NCBI RefSeq assembly: GCF_001010415.1
Contig: NZ_JPLE01000052.1
Coordinates: 1 to 33,825 of the forward strand
Length of the DNA stretch: 33,825 bases
Reading direction: 5' to 3'
Source of the DNA: Xanthomonas pisi DSM 18956
GTDB taxonomy: Bacteria > Pseudomonadota > Gammaproteobacteria > Xanthomonadales > Xanthomonadaceae
Shown in pieces: positions 33,491 through 33,825 of the stretch. The notes beneath the pieces are model-generated. The model searched no databases, was not told where the DNA came from, and saw nothing but the letters and a program-made list of their open reading frames with translations. The position numbers were made by a program, and so were the translations under genes. Position 1 is the stretch's first letter; every line of letters begins with the position of its first letter.

Positions 33491-33825
33491 TTACTCGGCC
33501 TGCAACAACCGCCGTAACTGCGCCTTGAGTTGGCGACCGTGTTCGTGGAAGTAGCTGCGCTCGTCGCGCCAGGCAGGGAAGCGCCGTTCCACTTCGGCCC
33601 AGAAGGCGGGCGAGTGATTGGCCTGCAGCAGATGGCAGAGCTCGTGCACCAGCACGTATTCGAACGCGGACGGACGCCCGAGGACCAGCGCCAGGTCCAG
33701 CGCCATCGAGCCGTCCGGGGCCAGCGAGCCCCATTGCGAGGACATCACCTTGAGCCGCAAACGCGTGGGCGGGCGCGGCAAGCCGGGCAGATACGTGGGT
33801 AACCAGCGGCCAACGTCGGCGCGTG
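33491..33825 (-). CDS. YgjP-type zinc metallopeptidase, 3' part (5' end beyond the window)
   Basis: The reading frame is open to the window edge, giving the C-terminal 110 or so residues. It shows the signature of the YgjP/DUF45 (M48-like) metallopeptidases: SSQWGSLAPDGSMALDLAL, then YVLVHELCHLLQANHSPAFW with the zinc ligand motif HELCH (coded at 33632-33646), followed by ERRFPAWRDE. Two His and a further residue coordinate zinc and the Glu is catalytic. The start lies outside the window; an internal TTG at 33781 is not the true start, since in-frame family-like residues (GRWLPTYLPG) precede it. Confidence 0.85.
   Translation of the reverse strand, partial: RADVGRWLPTYLPGLPRPPTRLRLKVMSSQWGSLAPDGSMALDLALVLGRPSAFEYVLVHELCHLLQANHSPAFWAEVERRFPAWRDERSYFHEHGRQLKAQLRRLLQAE

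Overview
The window looks like a chromosomal segment of a Xanthomonas-type gammaproteobacterium. The evidence is high GC in nearly all genes, a TonB-dependent receptor, the tamA-tamB pair, a split glyQ/glyS glycyl-tRNA synthetase, TPR-sulfotransferase and stand-alone GspE-type genes, and palindromic intergenic repeats of the kind that litter Xanthomonas genomes. The assignment rests on gene content and recall, not on a database search. I find 26 protein genes, one of them cut by the right window edge, and no RNA genes, CRISPR arrays or insertion sequences.

Layout, left to right. Positions 1-550 are gene-free, with a REP-like repeat and an AT-rich patch holding a perfect 23-bp palindrome; a secreted PQQ-type beta-propeller protein follows (551-2281). 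A minus-strand trio (4053-2957) has two tandem, degenerate type II dehydroquinase-like proteins and a 75-aa protein. Divergent from it is a plus-strand trio (4307-9217): an HscC-type Hsp70 between two related membrane J-like proteins whose usual HPD motif reads RPD. Next come tamB and tamA (minus strand; the outer-membrane translocation and assembly module) and a divergent TonB-dependent receptor. A minus-strand unit, glyQ-glyS-TPR sulfotransferase, follows, with REP-like hairpins between glyQ and glyS and a one-base overlap between glyS and the sulfotransferase. Divergent from glyQ is a lone GspE/PilB-type ATPase.

From 25145 to 26012 there is no gene but a degenerate tandem repeat of about 150 bp. 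After it lie a class I glutamine amidotransferase and a polytopic membrane protein. A minus-strand Tat operon (tatA-tatB-tatC) is followed by two small unrecognised genes on a lower-GC patch. The right end has a SYLF-domain lipoprotein-like gene, a tightly overlapping plus-strand chain (hemH, alpha/beta hydrolase, orphan small protein), and the 3' part of a YgjP-type metallopeptidase.

The points most worth following are the degenerate AroQ-like pair, the J-HscC-J module with RPD motifs, a compositionally odd extra segment inside GlyS, the coupling of a sulfotransferase to glyS, and the palindrome placed on the predicted glyQ promoter. Most remaining genes are ordinary housekeeping or envelope functions.
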